DNA from: Massilia alkalitolerans DSM 17462
Lineage (GTDB): Bacteria; Pseudomonadota; Gammaproteobacteria; Burkholderiales; Burkholderiaceae_D
Reading direction: 5' to 3'
NCBI RefSeq assembly: GCF_000427785.1
Contig: NZ_ATYR01000010.1
Span: forward strand, 124,001 to 188,000
DNA length: 64,000 nt
Within the stretch, counting starts at the first letter, position 1. The number at the start of each line of letters is the position of its first letter. Under the pieces are notes generated by a model. It saw only the letters and a list, made by a program, of their open reading frames with translations, ran no database searches and was not told the origin of the DNA. Shown here in pieces: positions 17,245 through 26,471 of the stretch. Made by a program: the position numbers and the translations under genes.

Positions 17245-18024
17245 TCAGTCGAACTTCGAGAAGTCCGGCTTGCGCTTCTCGAAGAAGGCGGTAAACGCTT
17301 CCTTCGCTTCCGGCGCCAGCAGCATGGCGGCGAAGCGCTCGTTCTCGGCGGCGATGGCGGCTTCGATGCTTTCGATGCGCGGACGCTTCATCAGCGCCTT
17401 GGTGGTGCGGATCGAGGCGGCCGGCAGCGCCACCAGCTTGGCGGCCTGCTGTTCGGCGAAGGCGCGCAGCTCGGCGGCCGGCAGCACGCGCGTGATCAGG
17501 CCCATCTCGAACGCTTCCTGCGCGCCGAAGGCTTCGCCCAGCAGCAGCTTCTCGGCGGCGCGCGGGTAGCCCGCGAGTTGCGGCAGCAGCAGCGAGGAGC
17601 CGAATTCAGGGCACAGGCCGAGCTGGGTGAAGGGTACCGAGAACTTCGCATTGTCGGCGGCGTACACCAGGTCGCAGTGCATCAGCATGGTGGTGCCGAT
17701 GCCGATGGCGGCGCCGGCCACGGCAGCGATCACCGGCTTGGTCGAGCCGTGCAGGGCGCGCATGAACTGGAAGACCGGGCGGCTTTCGGCCGGCACGCCT
17801 TCCACCGGGGCCGAGTTCTTCATGAAGTCGTCGAGGTCGTTACCGGCGGTGAAGATCTCGGGCTTGCCGACGATGAGGATGGCGCGCACGGCGGTGTCGC
17901 TTTCCGCGTCCAGCAGCGCGTCGGCCATAGCCTGGTACATCGTGGCGGTGATCGCGTTCTTGCGCTCGAGGCGGTTGAATTCGATGGTCAGGAGGCCGTT
18001 GGCCTTGTTGATCAGCATGTCCAT
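17245..18024 (-). CDS. Enoyl-CoA hydratase/isomerase
   Basis: The 259-residue crotonase-fold protein has the oxyanion-hole segments 'FTAGNDLDDF' and 'AAIGIGTTMLMHCDLVYAADNAKF', then 'PFTQLGLCPEFGSSLLLPQLAGYPRA'. The residue after LCPE suits an isomerase/hydratase of this group. It is the last gene of the leftward fatty-acid degradation cluster, separated from the thiolase gene by 160 bases holding an inverted REP pair. Confidence 0.88.
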   Translation of the reverse strand: MDMLINKANGLLTIEFNRLERKNAITATMYQAMADALLDAESDTAVRAILIVGKPEIFTAGNDLDDFMKNSAPVEGVPAESRPVFQFMRALHGSTKPVIAAVAGAAIGIGTTMLMHCDLVYAADNAKFSVPFTQLGLCPEFGSSLLLPQLAGYPRAAEKLLLGEAFGAQEAFEMGLITRVLPAAELRAFAEQQAAKLVALPAASIRTTKALMKRPRIESIEAAIAAENERFAAMLLAPEAKEAFTAFFEKRKPDFSKFD

Positions 18025-18062
18025 GGTTCTGGAGTCTCCCGTTTATTCTGAGTCTGGATGAA

Positions 18063-18142
18063 CGCGTGGGCAGGAAACCTGCCCACCCTACGATTCGCGG
18101 CAATTCCGCTTTTGTAGGGTGGGCGGGTTCTCCGCCCACGCA
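18063..18142. repeat. REP-like inverted pair, family A
   Basis: Two copies of a 30-base unit (18063-18092 and, inverted, 18113-18142), each with its own hairpin (GTGGGCAGG/CCTGCCCAC-type stem) followed by the tail CCCTACG, face each other across 20 bases. A third copy lies at 56249-56278. The layout is that of a REPIN. It lies between the thiolase and hydratase genes of one operon. Confidence 0.75.
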
Positions 18143-18183
18143 GTGATACGTGGCAGCTGCGTTACCGCGCCGCCCTTTTTCAA

Positions 18184-19380
18184 TTAAACGCGCTCGATGA
18201 TACCCGCTGCGCCCATGCCGGCGCCGACGCACATCGTCACCATGCCGTACTTCAGGTTGTTGCGGCGCAATGCGTGCACGACGGTCGCGGCGCGGATCGC
18301 GCCGGTGGCGCCCAGCGGGTGGCCCAGGGCGATCGCGCCGCCCATCGGATTCACTTTAGAGGTGTCGAGGCCCAGGTCGCGGATCACGGCCAGCGCCTGC
18401 GCTGCAAACGCTTCGTTCAGCTCGATCCAGTCCAGCTGGTCCTGGCTGATGCCGGCGGCCGCCAGCGCTGCCGGGATGGCGACCTTCGGGCCGATGCCCA
18501 TGATCTCCGGCGGCACGCCGCGCACGGCGAAGGAAGAGAACTTGGCCAGCGGGGTCAGGTTGTGCTCCTTCAGGATCTTCTCGCTGACGACGATCAGCGC
18601 ACCGGCGCCGTCCGACATCTGCGACGAGGTCGCGGCGGTCACGCTGCCCTTGGCGGCGAACACCGGCTTGAGCTTGGCCATGCCTTCCATGCTGGCGTCG
18701 GCGCGCGGGCCTTCGTCCAGGTCGACGGTGCGGCGCTTGACCGAGATTTCACCGGTGGCCAGGTTCGGCGTGCGGGTGACGATTTCCACCGGGGTGATCT
18801 CGTCCTTGAAGTAGCCGGCCTGCTGGGCGGCGATGGCGCGGCGGTGCGATTCCAGGCCGAAGGCGTCCTGGTCTTCGCGCGAGATCTTCCACTGCTCGGC
18901 CACCTTCTCGGCGGTCAGGCCCATGCCGTAGGCCAGGCCCACGTTCTCGTCCTTGAACGTTTCCATGTTGATCGACGGGTGATGGCCCATCATCGGGACC
19001 ATCGACATCGATTCGACGCCGCCGGCGATCATCACGTCGGCTTCGCCCACGCGGATGCGGTCCGCCGCCATGGCCAGGGCGGTGATGCCCGAGGCGCAGT
19101 AGCGGTTGACGGTGACGCCGCCCACGGTGTTCGGCAGGCCTGCCAGCACCACCGCGTTACGCGCCACGTTGAAGCCCTGCTCCGCTTCCGGGAACGAGCA
19201 GCCGACGATGGCGTCGACGATCAGCGCCGGGTCCAGGTTCGGCACGGCTGCCATGGCGCCGCGGATGGCGTGCACCAGCAGGTCGTCCGGGCGGGTCTTG
19301 TTGAAGAAGCCGCGCGGCGCCTTGCCGATCGGGGTACGGGTCGCTGCGACGATGTATGCGTCTTGAAGTTGTTTGCTCAT
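18184..19380 (-). CDS. fadA: Acetyl-CoA C-acyltransferase (thiolase)
   Basis: The 398-residue thiolase has the nucleophilic cysteine in 'VNRYCASGITALAMA', the histidine loop 'GGAIALGHPLGATGAIRA' and the second cysteine in 'TMCVGAGMGAAGIIERV'. It performs the last step of beta-oxidation, releasing acetyl-CoA. It lies 27 bases after the FadB-like gene, as in classical fadBA pairs. The 'FNKTRPDDLLVHAI' start is typical of long-chain-specific thiolases; the symbol is by function and position. Confidence 0.92.
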   Translation of the reverse strand: MSKQLQDAYIVAATRTPIGKAPRGFFNKTRPDDLLVHAIRGAMAAVPNLDPALIVDAIVGCSFPEAEQGFNVARNAVVLAGLPNTVGGVTVNRYCASGITALAMAADRIRVGEADVMIAGGVESMSMVPMMGHHPSINMETFKDENVGLAYGMGLTAEKVAEQWKISREDQDAFGLESHRRAIAAQQAGYFKDEITPVEIVTRTPNLATGEISVKRRTVDLDEGPRADASMEGMAKLKPVFAAKGSVTAATSSQMSDGAGALIVVSEKILKEHNLTPLAKFSSFAVRGVPPEIMGIGPKVAIPAALAAAGISQDQLDWIELNEAFAAQALAVIRDLGLDTSKVNPMGGAIALGHPLGATGAIRAATVVHALRRNNLKYGMVTMCVGAGMGAAGIIERV

Positions 19381-19407
19381 GATTTGTCGTCCTGTTCTGT
19401 CGTCGCT

Positions 19408-21825
19408 TTAGTTGCGCACCGGCTTACCGTTTTGCATCATGCCCATGATGCGCTCCTGGGTCTTCGGATTGCTCAGCAGCGCGATGAAGGCCTTGCGTTC
19501 CATGTCGAGCAGCCACTGCTCGGACACCACGCTGCCCTGGTCGATGTCGCCGCCGGTCACGATCTCGGCGATGGTGTCGCCCAGGTGGTAGTCGTAGGCC
19601 GAGATGAAGCCGCCGTCACGCATGTTGACCAGCTGGCCGCGGATGGTCGCCCAGCCGTAGCGGCCGGTGACCGTGATCGGGCGGCGCGCCGGGGCGCGGT
19701 AGCCGGCGTCGAACATGGCGCGCGCGGTGGTCTTGGCCACGTGCAGCAGTTCGTACGGGTTGAAGACGATGATGTCGTCTTCCTTCAGGTAGCCCATGGC
19801 CTTCGCTTCCAGGGCCGACTTCGACACCTGCGCGGTGGCCGCGTTGGTGAAGCCGGTCTTCAGGAATTGCAGGATGTCGTTGCCCTTGGCTTCGGTGAAG
19901 GCGCGGACGGCCGCTTCCTTCAGACCGCCGCCGGCCGGCACCAGGCCGACGCCGACTTCGACCAGGCCGATGTAGGACTCGATCGAGGCCACGCGCTTCG
20001 ATGCGTGCAGCGCCATCTCGCAGCCGCCGCCCAGCGCCAGGCCCGCGACAGCGGCGACCACCGGGATGTTCGAGTACTTCATCTGCATGAACACGTCCTG
20101 CAGCTGGCGCACCATCGGTTCCATCGCCTTGGCGCCGCCCATCATGAAGGCCGGCAGGGCCGACTGCAGGTCGGCGCCGGCCGAGAAGGCGCCGCCTTCG
20201 GCCGCGTCGGTATTCCAGATCACCAGGCCCTTGTAGCCCTTCTCCGCCTCTTCCATGCCGCGCTGCAGGCCCTTCACCACGCCTTCGCCGATGACGTGCA
20301 TCTTGGTCTTGAGCGAGACGACCAGCACTTCGTCGTCCGAGTGCCACAGGCGCACCGAGTCGTCCTCGAACACGGTGGTGCCGAAGGTCTTCGGATCAAT
20401 GGTGGTCGAGCCGACCACCGGCGCGCGGAACTGCTGGCGCTGGTACACCGGCAGGTCGGATGCCGGCACGTAGGCGTTCTTCGAGGCCGAGTACGAGCCT
20501 TCCGCGGTGTGCACGCCCTTCTCTGCGACCGGGCCTTCGAACACCCAGCTTGGCAGCGGTGCATTGACCAGCGCCTTGCCGCTATCGATGTCTTCCTTCA
20601 CCCACTGGGCGATCTGGGTCCAACCGGCGGCCTGCCAGGTCTCGAACGGACCGACGCTCCAGCCGAAGCCCCAGCGCATCGCGAAGTCGACGTCGCGCGC
20701 GTTGTCGGCAATCGTATCCAGATGGAACGCGATGTAGTGGAAGGCGTCGCGGAAGATCGCCCACAGGAACTGCGCCTGCGGGTTGGTCGATTCGCGCATG
20801 GCCTTGAACTTCTTGACCGGGTCTTTCTCTTTCAGGATGCGGCCGACGATGTCGGCGGCCTTGGCGCCGCTCGGCACGTATTCGCCGGTGGCGAAGTCGA
20901 GGCGCTGGATCTCCTTGCCGACCTTCTTGTAGAAGCCGCCGCCGGTTTTCTGGCCCAGGGCGCCCTTCTCGATCAGCTTGGCCAGCACGTCCGGGGTCTT
21001 GTACAGGCTGAAGAACGGATCATCCTGCAGGGTGTCCTGCATGGTCTTGATCACGTGGCCCATGGTGTCCAGGCCCACGACGTCGGCGGTGCGGAAGGTG
21101 CCGGATTTCGCGCGGCCCAGCTTGGCGCCGGTCAGGTCGTCGACCACGTCCACGCTCAGGCCGAACTTCTCGGCTTCGTGGATGGTGGCCAGCATGCCGA
21201 AGATGCCGACGCGGTTGGCGATGAAGTTTGGGGTGTCTTTTGCACGCACCACGCCCTTGCCCAGGGTCGAGGTCAGGAAGGTTTCCAGCTGGTCCAGGAT
21301 TTCCGGGCGGGTGCCCGCGGTCGGGATCAGTTCCACCAGGTGCATGTAGCGCGGCGGGTTGAAGAAGTGCACGCCGCAGAAGCACGCCTTCAGTTCGTCG
21401 TCGAAACCTTCGGCCAGCTTGTTGATCGACAGGCCCGAGGTGTTGGAGGCGAAGATGGCGTTGGCGCCGATGTGCGGAGCGACCTTCTTGTACAGGTCGT
21501 GCTTCCAGTCCATGCGCTCGGCGATGGCTTCGATGATCAGGTCGCAGCCCGCCAACACGTCGAGGTTGTCCTCGTAGTTGGCCACTTCGATCAGGGCCGC
21601 GTCATCCTTGTTGCCCAGCGGGGCCGGCGACAGCTTCTTCAGGCCTTCGATGGCCTTCAGGACGATGGAATTTTTATTGGCGTTGCCGCCGGAGCTTTGC
21701 TCCGGCTTGGCGGGCAGGTCGAACAGCACGACCGGCACTTTCGCGTTCACGCAGTGCGCAGCGATCTGCGCGCCCATCACGCCGGCGCCGAGCACGGCGA
21801 CTTTCTTCACGATGAAATTGGACAT
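19408..21825 (-). CDS. FadB-like 3-hydroxyacyl-CoA dehydrogenase/enoyl-CoA hydratase
   Basis: The 805-residue bifunctional protein carries the NAD-binding motif LGAGVMGAQIAAH at residues 10-22 and 'GVHFFNPPRYMHLVELI' in the dehydrogenase part (about 1-400). A crotonase domain (about 490-700) follows with 'EGGAFSAGADL' and 'VAGLALGGGCEMALHA'. The order dehydrogenase-hydratase is the reverse of E. coli FadB and usual for this beta-proteobacterial form. ATG 21825 follows AGGA; the longer upstream frame runs through REP sequence and is rejected. Confidence 0.92.
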   Translation of the reverse strand: MSNFIVKKVAVLGAGVMGAQIAAHCVNAKVPVVLFDLPAKPEQSSGGNANKNSIVLKAIEGLKKLSPAPLGNKDDAALIEVANYEDNLDVLAGCDLIIEAIAERMDWKHDLYKKVAPHIGANAIFASNTSGLSINKLAEGFDDELKACFCGVHFFNPPRYMHLVELIPTAGTRPEILDQLETFLTSTLGKGVVRAKDTPNFIANRVGIFGMLATIHEAEKFGLSVDVVDDLTGAKLGRAKSGTFRTADVVGLDTMGHVIKTMQDTLQDDPFFSLYKTPDVLAKLIEKGALGQKTGGGFYKKVGKEIQRLDFATGEYVPSGAKAADIVGRILKEKDPVKKFKAMRESTNPQAQFLWAIFRDAFHYIAFHLDTIADNARDVDFAMRWGFGWSVGPFETWQAAGWTQIAQWVKEDIDSGKALVNAPLPSWVFEGPVAEKGVHTAEGSYSASKNAYVPASDLPVYQRQQFRAPVVGSTTIDPKTFGTTVFEDDSVRLWHSDDEVLVVSLKTKMHVIGEGVVKGLQRGMEEAEKGYKGLVIWNTDAAEGGAFSAGADLQSALPAFMMGGAKAMEPMVRQLQDVFMQMKYSNIPVVAAVAGLALGGGCEMALHASKRVASIESYIGLVEVGVGLVPAGGGLKEAAVRAFTEAKGNDILQFLKTGFTNAATAQVSKSALEAKAMGYLKEDDIIVFNPYELLHVAKTTARAMFDAGYRAPARRPITVTGRYGWATIRGQLVNMRDGGFISAYDYHLGDTIAEIVTGGDIDQGSVVSEQWLLDMERKAFIALLSNPKTQERIMGMMQNGKPVRN

Positions 21826-21846
21826 GTAAGTATTCCTAAGAGTTAG

Positions 21847-21934
21847 CGTCGTCCCGGCGAAGGCCGGGACCCAAGTTCTGCATGTGCTGTCGCACTGCAA
21901 GCAAAATTGGGTACCGGCCTTCGCCGGTACGACG
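21847..21934. repeat. REP-like inverted pair, family B
   Basis: Two 30-31-base units (21847-21877 and, inverted, 21905-21934) share the hairpin CCGGCGAAGGCCGG-type core with CGTCGT and CCAA flanks and face each other across 27 bases. Further copies lie at 56171-56200, 59877-59906 and 59951-59981. The pair sits between the acyl-CoA dehydrogenase gene and the FadB-like gene and could affect operon mRNA processing. Confidence 0.78.
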
Positions 21935-21952
21935 GTCTTGCGTGATGAGGTG

Positions 21953-23743
21953 TTAGAACAGGTCTGCGTCCATGGCCAGCAGGTTCGATGCACCCGAACG
22001 TGCCTGGCGGATCAGCATCGCGGTTTCCGGATACAGGCGGGCGAAGTAGAAGCGCGCGGTGTGCAGCTTGGCCGCATAGAACTTGTCGTCCGAGTCCTGC
22101 TTGGCCAGCGCGATCTTCGCCATCTGGGCGAAGAAGTAGCTGAACACCAGGTGGCCCACGACGCGCAGGTAAGGCACGGCGGCGGCGCCGACTTCGTCCT
22201 GGTTCTGGAAGGCCTTCATGCCGATTTCCATGGTCAGCTTGGTGACCTTCTCACCGAGCTCGCCCAGCGGGGTCACGAACTCGGACATCGACTCGTCCAG
22301 GCCGTTCTCTTCGACGAAAGCCTTGATCTTCTCGCCGAAGGCGCGCAGCTTGGCGCCGTTGTCCATCAGGATCTTACGGCCCAGCAGGTCCAGCGACTGC
22401 ACGGTGTTGGTGCCTTCGTAGATCATGTTGATGCGGGCGTCGCGCACGTACTGCTCCATGCCCCACTCGCTGATGTAGCCGTGGCCGCCGTACACCTGCA
22501 TCGCTTCCGAGGTCGCGATCCAGCCGTTGTCGGTGATGAAGGCCTTCACGATCGGGGTCAGCAGCGCGACTTCGCCGGCGGCTTCCTTGCGCACTTCCTC
22601 GTCCGGGTGGTTCAGTTCGCGGTCGATCTGCAGCGCGATGTACGAGGTCAGGGCGCGCGCGCCTTCGGCGAAGGCCTTGGCGGTGAGCAGCATGCGGCGC
22701 ACGTCCGGGTGCACGATGATCGGGTCGGCCGGCTTGTCCGGCGCCTTCGGGCCCGACAGCGAACGCATCTGGATGCGTTCCTTGGCGTAGACCAGCGCGT
22801 TCTGGTACGCGACTTCGGTCAGGCCCAGCGACTGCATGCCGACGCCCAGGCGGGCCGCGTTCATGAACACGAACATCGCCTGCAGGCCCTTGTGCGGCTG
22901 GCCGATCAGGGTGCCGATCGCGCCGTCCAGGTTCATCTGGCAGGTGGCGTTGCCGTGGATGCCCATCTTCTCTTCGATGGCGCCGCAGGCGATGCCGTTG
23001 CGCTCACCGACCGAGCCGTCGGCATTCACCTTGAACTTCGGCACCAGGAACAGCGAGATGCCCTTCGAGCCTTCGGGTGCATCCGGCAGGCGCGCCAGCA
23101 CCAGGTGGACGATGTTCTCGGCCATGTCGTGTTCGCCGGCCGAGATGAAGATCTTGGAACCGGTGATGCTGTAGGTGCCGTCGGCCTGCGGTTCGGCCTT
23201 GGTGCGCAGCAGGCCCAGGTCGGTGCCGCAATGCGCTTCGGTCAAGCACATGGTGCCGGTCCACTCGCCGGAGACCAGCTTCGGCAGGAACAGCTTCTTC
23301 TGCTCGTCGGTACCGTGCTCCTTCAGGCACTCGTAGGCGCCGTGCGACAGGCCCGGGTACATGGTCCATGCCTGGTTCGACGAGTTCAGCATCTCGTAGA
23401 AGGAGTTGTTCAGCGAGACCGGCAGGCCCTGGCCGCCGTATTCCGGATCGCACGCCAGCGCGGCCCAGCCGCCTTCGACGTACTGTTTATACGCTTCCTT
23501 GAAGCCCTTCGGGGTGGTCACGGCCTTGGTGGCGGCGTCGAAATGGCAGCCTTCGCGGTCGCCCGAGTGGTTCAGCGGGAACAGCACTTCCTGCGTGAAT
23601 TTCGCACCTTCTTCGAGCACCTGGTTGATGATGTCGGCGTCGATTTCCTGGTAGGCAGGCAGGTTCTTGAACTCTTCGCTGACATTGAGGAATTCGTGCA
23701 GAACGAACTGCATATCCCGGATTGGCGCGACGTACTGACCCAT
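21953..23743 (-). CDS. Acyl-CoA dehydrogenase, long C-terminal-domain type
   Basis: The 596-residue flavoprotein has 'MCLTEAHCGTDLGLLRTKAEPQ' and 'ITGSKIFISAGEHDM' (FAD/substrate segments), 'QVYGGHGYISEWGMEQYVRDARI' and the catalytic-base region 'IYEGTNTVQSLDLLGRK'. The extra C-terminal domain (about 470-596) is typical of the 600-residue acyl-CoA dehydrogenase group beside fadB/fadA genes in beta-proteobacteria. It catalyses the first oxidation in beta-oxidation. AGGAG precedes the ATG at 23743. Confidence 0.92.
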   Translation of the reverse strand: MGQYVAPIRDMQFVLHEFLNVSEEFKNLPAYQEIDADIINQVLEEGAKFTQEVLFPLNHSGDREGCHFDAATKAVTTPKGFKEAYKQYVEGGWAALACDPEYGGQGLPVSLNNSFYEMLNSSNQAWTMYPGLSHGAYECLKEHGTDEQKKLFLPKLVSGEWTGTMCLTEAHCGTDLGLLRTKAEPQADGTYSITGSKIFISAGEHDMAENIVHLVLARLPDAPEGSKGISLFLVPKFKVNADGSVGERNGIACGAIEEKMGIHGNATCQMNLDGAIGTLIGQPHKGLQAMFVFMNAARLGVGMQSLGLTEVAYQNALVYAKERIQMRSLSGPKAPDKPADPIIVHPDVRRMLLTAKAFAEGARALTSYIALQIDRELNHPDEEVRKEAAGEVALLTPIVKAFITDNGWIATSEAMQVYGGHGYISEWGMEQYVRDARINMIYEGTNTVQSLDLLGRKILMDNGAKLRAFGEKIKAFVEENGLDESMSEFVTPLGELGEKVTKLTMEIGMKAFQNQDEVGAAAVPYLRVVGHLVFSYFFAQMAKIALAKQDSDDKFYAAKLHTARFYFARLYPETAMLIRQARSGASNLLAMDADLF

Positions 23744-23793
23744 GGTTTTCTCCTGAACGAAGGTGATGTGTTATTTGACGGTTGGCGTAGTGC

Positions 23794-24399
23794 TTACTGC
23801 GCCGGTGAATCTGGATTGCGGTAGTTCTCGACCAGCCGCTCGAAACCGCGGCGGGCGCGCTCGACCGCGCCTGCATTGCGCAAGAAGCGGGCGTCGTGGT
23901 GCAGGGCCAGGATCAGCCCATACATTTCATACACGAGCTGCTCGGCATCGGCATCGGAACGCAGGTGGCCGACCTCGATCGCCTGGCGCGCGGCGCGGCG
24001 CAGCGCGTCCTGCCAGTCCTGCACCATCTTGACCAGCTCCTCGCGGATTGGCCCCGGGCGGTCGTCGTATTCGACCGCGCCGCTGATGTAGATGCAGCCG
24101 GATGCGATCTCGACCGACACGCGCGCCAGCCAGCGGTCGAACATCGACTGCAGGCGCGGCAGGCCGCGCGGCTCGCGCACGCTCGGGAAGAACACTTCCT
24201 GCTCGAAGCGGTGGTGGTAGAGCTTGACGACCTCCAGCTGCAGGTCTTCGCGCGAGCCGAAATGGGCGAACACGCCGGATTTGCTCATGTTCATCCGGTC
24301 GGCCAGCACGCCGATGGTCAGGCCTTCCAGGCCGTCGCGGCTCGACAGCTCGAGCGCCACGTCCAGGATCGCTGCCCGCGTGAGTTCGCCCTTGCGCAT
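23794..24399 (-). CDS. TetR-family regulator of fatty-acid cluster
   Basis: The 201-residue protein has an N-terminal TetR HTH ('AILDVALELSSRDGLEGLTIGVLADRMNMSKSGVFAHFGSREDL' region, residues about 9-52) and a C-terminal all-helical ligand domain ending 'GFERLVENYRNP'. It sits 50 bases before the acyl-CoA dehydrogenase gene in the same direction, so it probably controls the whole cluster, perhaps responding to an acyl-CoA. Effector and target are inferred. Confidence 0.88.
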   Translation of the reverse strand: MRKGELTRAAILDVALELSSRDGLEGLTIGVLADRMNMSKSGVFAHFGSREDLQLEVVKLYHHRFEQEVFFPSVREPRGLPRLQSMFDRWLARVSVEIASGCIYISGAVEYDDRPGPIREELVKMVQDWQDALRRAARQAIEVGHLRSDADAEQLVYEMYGLILALHHDARFLRNAGAVERARRGFERLVENYRNPDSPAQ

Positions 24400-24445
24400 G
24401 AATTTGGCTGAAGTAGTGATAGCTGCCCCTGAATCGAAAAAATCC

Positions 24446-24464
24446 GAACGCTCGTACTATTATC
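24446..24464 (-). promoter_or_regulatory. Possible TetR operator and -10 of the fad cluster
   Basis: The dyad G-n-ACG-N2-CGT-n-C at 24446-24457 lies beside GATAAT (minus strand, 24459-24464), about 50 bases before the TetR gene. TetR-type acyl-CoA regulators often use ACG/CGT half-sites overlapping a promoter, so autoregulation is plausible. Confidence 0.3.
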
Positions 24465-24525
24465 TACCAGAGATGAAATGTCAAACGGGAACTTAGAGGC
24501 GAGATTCTATTGATGCAGGACAACG

Positions 24526-24676
24526 GCAAGCGAGGTGAAGCCGCTTGCAGAGCGTTCCTCGCCAGAGCTGGCGAGGACAAGCTTGTCGCAGATGTAAAGG
24601 TACAGCATTTTTCGTGCTTGTGGCGTATGCCGCGGGCGCGTTCCGGACATTTCGAGCGGGCGCCCTGCGCCCGCTC
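24526..24676. other. Hairpin-rich intergenic segment
   Basis: Between the TetR and DUF819 genes lie three inverted repeats: GCAAGCG/CGCTTGC (24526-24548), TCCTCGCCAG/CTGGCGAGGA with a 2-base centre (24556-24577) and GAGCGGGCG/CGCCCGCTC (about 24654-24676). None is followed by a T tract in either direction, so they are not clear terminators. No gene is seen here. Confidence 0.35.
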
Positions 24677-24685
24677 CTTGCAGCC

Positions 24686-25930
24686 TCAGGTCGCCAGGCT
24701 GCGCAGCACCAGCCCGGTGATATAGGCGCAGTAGGTCCCCAGCGCATAGCCAAGCACCGCCAGCAGCACGCCGACCGGCGCCAGCGCCGGGTGGAAGGCC
24801 GAAGCCACCACCGGCGCGGAGGCGGCGCCGCCGACGTTGGCCTGCGAACCGACCGCCATGAAGAACAGCGGCGCGCGGATCAGCTTGGCCACGAGCAGCA
24901 ACAGGCCACCGTGCACGCAGATCCAGATCAGGCCCAGCACGAACAGCCATGGGCGGTCGAGCAGCGCGTTCAGGTCCATCTGCATGCCGATGGTCGCCAC
25001 CAGGAAGTACAGCATGGCCGAACCGAGGGTCGAGGCGCCGGCGCCTTCCAGGCTGCGCGCCTTCGTGAAGCTGAGCAGCATGCCGAAGGTGGTGGCGAAC
25101 ACCACGATCCAGAAGAAGGACGAAGTCAGGCTGTAGTCCTGCAGGCGCCATTCTTGCGGCAGGCTGGCGATCCAGCCCACGGTGGGGCCGGTCAATGCAT
25201 GCGACAGGCCGGTGACGCCCAGGCCCACGGCCAGGATCACCATCACGTCGGTCAGGGTCGGCATGCGCGCATGCTCGGCCTGGTAGGTCTCGATGCGCGT
25301 CTTGAGGGCATTGATGGCGGAGAGGTCGGCCCCGGTCCAGCGATCGAAGGCCTGGGCACGGCCGGCCAGGAACAGCAGCACCGCCATCCAGACGTTCGCC
25401 ACCAGCACATCGACGGCGACGAACTGGCCGAACAGGGTGGCATCGACCTCGAACACTTCCTTCATCGCGGCCTGGTTGGCGCCGCCGCCGATCCAGGCGC
25501 CGGTGATGGTGGTCATGCCGCGCCAGGTCTCGCCTGCCACCGTCTCCGGATGGATCACCCGCATGACTTCGAAGGACACGATCGCGCCCAGCATGATGCC
25601 GACGGTGCCGGTCAGGAACATGATGATCGCCTTTGGACCGAGCCGCACGATGGCGCCGAAGTCGATCGCGATACACAGCAGCACCAGCGCGCTGGGCAAC
25701 AGGTAGTCGCGCGCCACCGGATACAGCCTGGACAGGCTTCCGTCGATGATGCCGAAGGTATTCAGGATGGCCGGGACCAGGTAGCACAGCAGCAGGGCCG
25801 GCACATAGGTATAGAACTTCTTCCAGAAGCCATCGGTCCGGGAGGAGGACCAGAAGACGAAACCGAGGATCGATGCGAGGATGCCGAGCACGACGGCATC
25901 ATTGGTGACGAGAGGAACAGCAGTCTGCAT
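24686..25930 (-). CDS. DUF819-family membrane protein
   Basis: The 414-residue protein has about eleven hydrophobic helices and DUF819 hallmarks: 'DYLLPSALVLLCIAIDFGAIV', 'TITGAWIGGGANQAAMKEVFEV', 'FGQFVAVDVLVANVWMAVL' and near the end 'VGSQANVGGAASAPVVASAFHPAL'. The fold is related to 2-hydroxycarboxylate/CPA-type transporters, so a sodium- or proton-coupled carboxylate carrier is plausible; the substrate is unknown. It is monocistronic in appearance. Confidence 0.82.
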   Translation of the reverse strand: MQTAVPLVTNDAVVLGILASILGFVFWSSSRTDGFWKKFYTYVPALLLCYLVPAILNTFGIIDGSLSRLYPVARDYLLPSALVLLCIAIDFGAIVRLGPKAIIMFLTGTVGIMLGAIVSFEVMRVIHPETVAGETWRGMTTITGAWIGGGANQAAMKEVFEVDATLFGQFVAVDVLVANVWMAVLLFLAGRAQAFDRWTGADLSAINALKTRIETYQAEHARMPTLTDVMVILAVGLGVTGLSHALTGPTVGWIASLPQEWRLQDYSLTSSFFWIVVFATTFGMLLSFTKARSLEGAGASTLGSAMLYFLVATIGMQMDLNALLDRPWLFVLGLIWICVHGGLLLLVAKLIRAPLFFMAVGSQANVGGAASAPVVASAFHPALAPVGVLLAVLGYALGTYCAYITGLVLRSLAT

Positions 25931-26067
25931 GGAAAGGACACGAAGAGGTTGGCGGAGACCGCCAAGCCGCTTCGCGCGTCTTTACGCCTCAGCGATCCTT
26001 GCGGCCGGGAAATCGCATTCTACATTCCCTACTGCAAAGAAGGCCAAGATCTGCCGCGCACGCTTCT

Positions 26068-26451
26068 TTATTCGTCCCCGATGCGCGTCATGGCGCGGCG
26101 GTCGCGCTTGGTCGGTCGGCCTTTGATGTCGGCGCTCGGTTCGGGGAACAGGCGGCGCGCCGTCTTGTCGTTCTCGCGCTTGGCGATGCTCTCGTCGGTC
26201 TCGAAATAGAGCGTGCGCGCGACCGGCGCCGGGCCGCGCGTGCCCGAGATGGCGGCCACGATCACTTCCCAGCGGTCGGAGCCGTTGTCGATGAAGATCT
26301 TGTCGTTGACCTTGACGTTGCGCGCCGGCTTGACCGGTTCGCCGCCGATACGCACGCGGCCACGGTCGACCGCGTCGGCCGCCATCGAACGCGTTTTAAA
26401 AAAGCGCGCGGCCCACAGCCATTTGTCGATGCGTACGTTGTCGTTTTCCAT
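26068..26451 (-). CDS. S4-domain RNA-binding protein (Hsp15-like)
   Basis: The 127-residue basic protein has an S4 domain at about residues 6-55 ('VRIDKWLWAARFFKTRSMAADAVDRGRVRIGGEPVKPARNV' region) and a C-terminal Lys/Arg-rich tail. This is the Hsp15 (HslR) layout; Hsp15 binds 50S subunits carrying a stalled nascent chain. AGGAACACC precedes the ATG at 26451. It follows clsB by about 20 bases and may be cotranscribed. Confidence 0.85.
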   Translation of the reverse strand: MENDNVRIDKWLWAARFFKTRSMAADAVDRGRVRIGGEPVKPARNVKVNDKIFIDNGSDRWEVIVAAISGTRGPAPVARTLYFETDESIAKRENDKTARRLFPEPSADIKGRPTKRDRRAMTRIGDE

Positions 26452-26471
26452 GGTGTTCCTTTTGCTTCCAT

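Noticed and set aside
18274-21846. 1190-codon open frame antisense to the thiolase and FadB-like genes
   Set aside because: High-GC shadow of two well-recognised genes; the translation is His/Arg/Gln-rich and resembles no protein.
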